Source of the DNA: Mesostigma viride
Taxonomy: Eukaryota > Streptophyta > Mesostigmatophyceae > Mesostigmatales > Mesostigmataceae
Assembly (NCBI GenBank): GCA_009746045.1
Contig: RPFO01000065.1
Location: 7,977,741 to 8,041,740 of the forward strand
Direction of reading: 5' to 3'
Length of the DNA stretch: 64,000 nucleotides
Positions 61,701 to 64,000 of the stretch are shown here, piece after piece; the first letter of the stretch is position 1; every line of letters begins with the position of its first letter. The notes under the pieces are model-generated. The model was not told where the DNA came from. It ran no database searches and saw nothing but the letters and a program-made list of their open reading frames with translations. The position numbers were made by a program, and so were the translations under genes.

Positions 61701-64000
61701 GACGAATCAGCCGGGCCCTCCCAGGAAGGCTACTAGGCACACTGACCAAAGGCAGGCTGGCCATAGGCTCTCCGTCTACGGATGTAGCCATGTCATGGTA
61801 TACACAGTTTGATAATGAAACTGCATGTGTACAACCTTTGAAAATGGAACTGCACAACTACAAACTTTGATAACGAAACTGCAAGCCTACCGTTAAGCAC
61901 TATGGACTGCATGTGTACAACCTTTGAAAATGGAACGGCACCACTACAAACTTTGATAACGAAACTGCAAGCCTACCATTAAGTACTATGGAGTAGTACA
62001 AACTTAGATAAGGAAACCACAAGTAGATGCGTGCGTACGCGATGAGCATGGGTGTGCTCCATTGCCGGCTTCCCTCCTGCATCACCACCGTGCCAGCAAC
62101 GTTCCTTCCTTTCCCATGAAACACCAAGGCTCGTTCACGTTAGGGGGCAAACTGGGAGGATCCACGTGCACAAACCCTCGTGTGTGTGTGTGTGTGTGTG
62201 TGCGTGCGCATGTGGTCACTATAGTATAGTATTGTGAGTGGGTGGGTGTGTGCATGTGGTCACTATATTTTAGTATTGTGAGTGTGTGTGCATGTGGTCA
62301 CTATAGTATACAATAGGGTGTGCACGCACCATGGGCGCCGCCGCCGCCGTGTTGGTCAGGAAGAGCGGCGCTAGCGGAGGCAGGGCGCCCTGCACACACA
62401 CCACACACATTGGAGACGAGCAACAGGAGGCCAACGGTTGAAATAATGAACAGAATGAGGCGGCTCAATGAGGGCGACTTACTTTTCCCAAACTTTTTAT
62501 GACTACCGGTTCTCCCCCCCCCCCCCCCCCCGAATTTTCAGCGGCAGGACTTGGACAAGCGGGTCGCCTTGTGCAGCCGTAGCCCACCCCCACCAAACTT
62601 TCTATGACTACCCCTCCTTGCCCCCCCCCTCTGACCCACCTGCGGGCTCATTCGTGTGACGGTACCGGTGGCGCGCGCCAGCTCCATGAAGAGCGCCCCC
62701 AGGGAGTGGAGCGCAGGGGCCACCTGCTGGGACAGCGCGCGCTGCTCCCGCGAGAGCTCCGCCGGTGGCTGCTGATGGTTGCCGTTGCCGCTAGCACTGT
62801 TACTGCTGTTCTGGTTGTTACTGCCGTTGGGCTGCTGCTGCTGTTGGTGTGGATGTTGCGGTTGCGGTGGCGCTGGCGCTGCGGATCCTGCAGCGGGTGG
62901 CTGCGCGCCGGCGGCTGCTGAGGGCCCTGGGGATGTCGCGGGCGGCTCCCCACTACTGGTCAATGCGGCCACGTGTCCCAGGGCACGCTGAGGGGTGCAG
63001 GCCCAGGAAATGAGGACAACAATCCGCCCACCAAAACATGCATGCATGGCTTCGAGTCGTCGTGTGAGCGGGACAGCAAGGCACCACGGAACAGCTGGCA
63101 AGTCCACCCAATCTGTACAGTTTCAGATAACCATCAACAATCAATGCTTCCAACCAGGGAAGTACCAAACAGATTCTCTCAACATTTATCATTTTGCAGG
63201 AGCTTCAGCTGCACCGCATAAAATAAGATGAAAGGTCAATACCTGTCGAACGTGTCCGGCTGGCTACCTGCCAGACTAGGACAAACCAATACTTCATATG
63301 TTGGAGCAAACCGAGCCCAGACGTGCACCTATCCACCCCCCTCCATTCTTCGCATGGTGCCTAGATCCCAGGACTGGCTTCAAGTGATATGCAGCGGTGC
63401 CTTCAACGCGGCGCACAAAACCCTTGCCCACTGTGGCCAGGGCAGTAAGCACTGGCCTGGCGCGTAGCCAGGAAATGCGCGCAAAGGAAAAATTAGCCAG
63501 CACACATCTGATGGAGACCCACCAGACTGTAGTGTAGTAGTACACTGTAATAGTAGTATATATTCATTGAGAATATATATACTACTATATATAACGTGAC
63601 TATACAGCTAGGCTCAACCCCACCAACACCGCTGAAAGTCACCCAGACCAACACCACGGGAGACCAACTTCCACACACAGCCACATACTGGGAAATCACC
63701 CAACCCCACGCCAAAGGCACGCGTTCACACCATTGATGAGCTACTAGTTCCCACCCAAACTAGTAGGTCATCTATTTCCCACTGCGGCCCCTCACCTGCA
63801 GCAGGGGCCCCAGCCGGTCGCCCACCAGCCGATCCACGCGCGTGAGCACCCCCTGCAACTCCTCCACGGTGGGGGCCGGGGGCGGTGGCGGGAAGGGGCC
63901 CGGTGCGGGGGTGCTTGGTGTTGCGGGGGTTGCCGGTGATGCTGGCGACGGAGCAGCCCCAGCAGGCAACCCTCCCACCATGGCCGGTGTGGAGGGCGGA
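55663..64000 (-). CDS. BAG6: BAG6/Scythe-like chaperone, 8 exons (5' partial)
   Basis: Exons (- strand): 63796-64000, 62640-62987, 62330-62389, 60072-61116, 58850-59490, 57482-58319, 56376-56425 and 55663-55794; all phases match, giving about 1105 codons. The C-terminus WTRIINRDVELQL, then PPFSDAYASGSPGKRKR is the conserved BAG-like segment and nuclear signal of BAG6 (human: I-I-x-x-D-I...P-P-L-S-D-A-Y-L-S-G-x-P-x-K-R-R). The rest is Pro/Ala/Gly/Gln-rich, as in BAG6, with short helical motifs. BAG6 holds hydrophobic proteins for membrane insertion or ubiquitin-dependent disposal; the N-terminal ubiquitin-like domain would lie beyond 64000. No host gene neighbours it closely. Confidence 0.85.
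56376..56425 (-). CDS. BAG6: BAG6 50-bp exon
   Basis: After TTGCAG; reads DADGAATQDDAYAVLSE with one base from the previous exon, ending at GTACGG. Phase 1 to 0, joining the previous exon and the BAG-like exon exactly. Confidence 0.7.
57000..57163. repeat. (GCC)n-(GCCGCT)n array in BAG6 intron
   Basis: About eight GCC then 23 GCCGCT units; Ser-Gly or Gln-Arg open frames are artefacts. Confidence 0.95.
57318..57478. repeat. ~66-bp tandem repeat abutting a BAG6 exon
   Basis: 2.5 copies of AGGAAATCGCCATCGGGAAG, AGGTGACCATACCAATA, CAAGAGCGTGAG; the last copy ends three bases from the donor of the exon at 57482. Confidence 0.85.
57482..58319 (-). CDS. BAG6: BAG6 exon: Gly/Met-rich helical region
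   Basis: From CCCTGCAG to GTGGGT, phase 0 to 1. Contains FDPSRLLQSMLGGVGG, PADFFGSLMSQLMNDPAI, an acidic block (EDSDNGDDADDDDAG) and GDMMAQMLPQIMPMMSQMLG. The F-x-x-L-M-x-Q-x-M-x-x-P and Met-rich helices resemble client-binding segments of BAG6 and ubiquilin-type chaperones. Confidence 0.8.
58850..59490 (-). CDS. BAG6: BAG6 exon: Pro/Thr and Gln-rich region
   Basis: Starts AVNRGNIRLHFNGAMPTSVN and ends SRTT at GTGAGC; phase 1 to 0. Contains ALAQSILDTMAPML and a polyglutamine-rich stretch (HEQQQQQQRQQHEQQRQQ). Confidence 0.8.
59535..59614. repeat. (GGGGGAGA)n array beside a BAG6 exon
   Basis: About ten GGGGAGAG units just upstream, in gene sense, of the exon at 59490, i.e. in its polypyrimidine region. 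Confidence 0.9.
60072..61116 (-). CDS. BAG6: BAG6 largest exon: Pro/Ala/Gly-rich
   Basis: Begins HQGPFVGTNNISIHVHTTTP, includes FQVYSFDSMGNLQGPGLG, INVQPLLNVFNSISQAMLG and a poly-Ala run, and ends GTGGQ at GTACAG; phase 0 to 1. The composition, short beta-like motif (ISIHVH) and LL-x-x-F helix fit the disordered middle of BAG6. Confidence 0.8.
61345..61470. repeat. ~38-bp tandem repeat, about three copies
   Basis: ACCCGGAACTTCCAAACAGC, TCAAGTACCTTAAATA-type units in an intron. Confidence 0.75.
61822..62010. repeat. ~99-bp tandem duplication
   Basis: ACTGCATGTGTACAACCTTTG, AAAATGGAAC..., CTACCATTAAGTACTATGG occurs twice with few differences, in an intron. Confidence 0.8.
62178..62312. repeat. 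(TG)n plus three CATGTGGTCACTATAGTATA units
   Basis: A TG microsatellite followed by three ~45-bp units containing GCATGTGGTCACTATA. Confidence 0.8.
62330..62389 (-). CDS. BAG6: BAG6 60-bp exon
   Basis: After GTGCAG; reads GALPPLAPLFLTNTAAAAPM and ends at GTGCGT; phase 0 to 0. Confidence 0.65.
62640..62987 (-). CDS. BAG6: BAG6 exon: Gln/Asn-rich and helical segment
   Basis: From CCCTCAG to GTGGGT, phase 0 to 0. Starts RALGHVAALTSSGEPPATSP, then a Gln/Asn/Ser-rich linker, then LSREQRALSQQVAPALHSLG, ALFMELARATGTVTRM, an amphipathic helix like the central conserved region of BAG6. Confidence 0.78.
63796..64000 (-). CDS. BAG6: BAG6 most 5' exon in window (partial)
   Basis: Runs off the window. 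Contains AAPSPASPATPATPSTPAPG, then PTVEELQGVLTRVDRLVG, DRLGPLLQ at the GTGAGG donor; phase 0. The T-V-E-E-L...L-x-R-V helix precedes the central region. Confidence 0.75.

Overview
The window is nuclear DNA of a eukaryote, most likely a green alga (chlorophyte). The reasons are genes split into many short exons with GT-AG introns (donors such as GTGAGT, GTGCGT, GTACGT), a huge Ser-Pro-rich (SPPPP-type) extracellular stalk of the kind seen in algal wall and matrix proteins, a TOC1/PAT-like split-repeat retroelement, and very long simple-sequence arrays. The species cannot be named from the sequence. No bacterial operons, CRISPR array, rRNA or convincing tRNA were seen. || Layout. (1) About 0.6-29.3 kb, + strand: one very large multi-exon gene, 5'-truncated by the window edge. 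In order it encodes a Cys-rich module, a Pro-rich stalk of about 750 residues, a bacterial-type Ig-like domain split over two exons, a multipass membrane region, and a long disordered cytoplasmic tail. Splice phases agree across most junctions. Its introns hold large microsatellites, minisatellites, a 2-kb non-autonomous split-direct-repeat (PAT/TOC1-like) retroelement, and a pogo/Tc1-like MITE. (2) 30.2-40.85 kb: a decayed non-LTR retrotransposon (LINE) with recognisable RT motifs and a C-terminal CCHC/PD-D endonuclease-like region. It is interrupted by two copies, in opposite orientation, of one CACTA (EnSpm) transposon, by a (GGGCAT)n expansion and by a 38-base G run. Removing each CACTA element with one copy of its 2-bp target duplication restores the LINE reading frame. 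(3) 40.9-46 kb: retroposon copies, LINE fragments, a 517-bp hAT MITE with a perfect 8-bp duplication, a large inverted repeat and a 700-bp solo LTR with a 5-bp duplication. (4) 45.97-50.09 kb: a complete hAT transposon with 8-bp duplication; its transposase gene (- strand) is broken only at a homopolymer. (5) 50.3-53.3 kb: a LINE ORF1 with one frameshift, RT fragments and an 790-bp (TGAG)n/(GGGA)n array. (6) 53.6-55.35 kb: a TTAA-flanked, piggyBac-type non-autonomous element. (7) 55.66 kb to the window end, - strand: a BAG6/Scythe-like chaperone gene in eight exons, 3'-complete and 5'-truncated, with the hallmark C-terminal BAG-like segment. || Only two loci look like host genes (the membrane protein and BAG6). 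Nearly all sequence between them is nested mobile DNA, and several insertions can be dated relative to each other from empty sites and target duplications.
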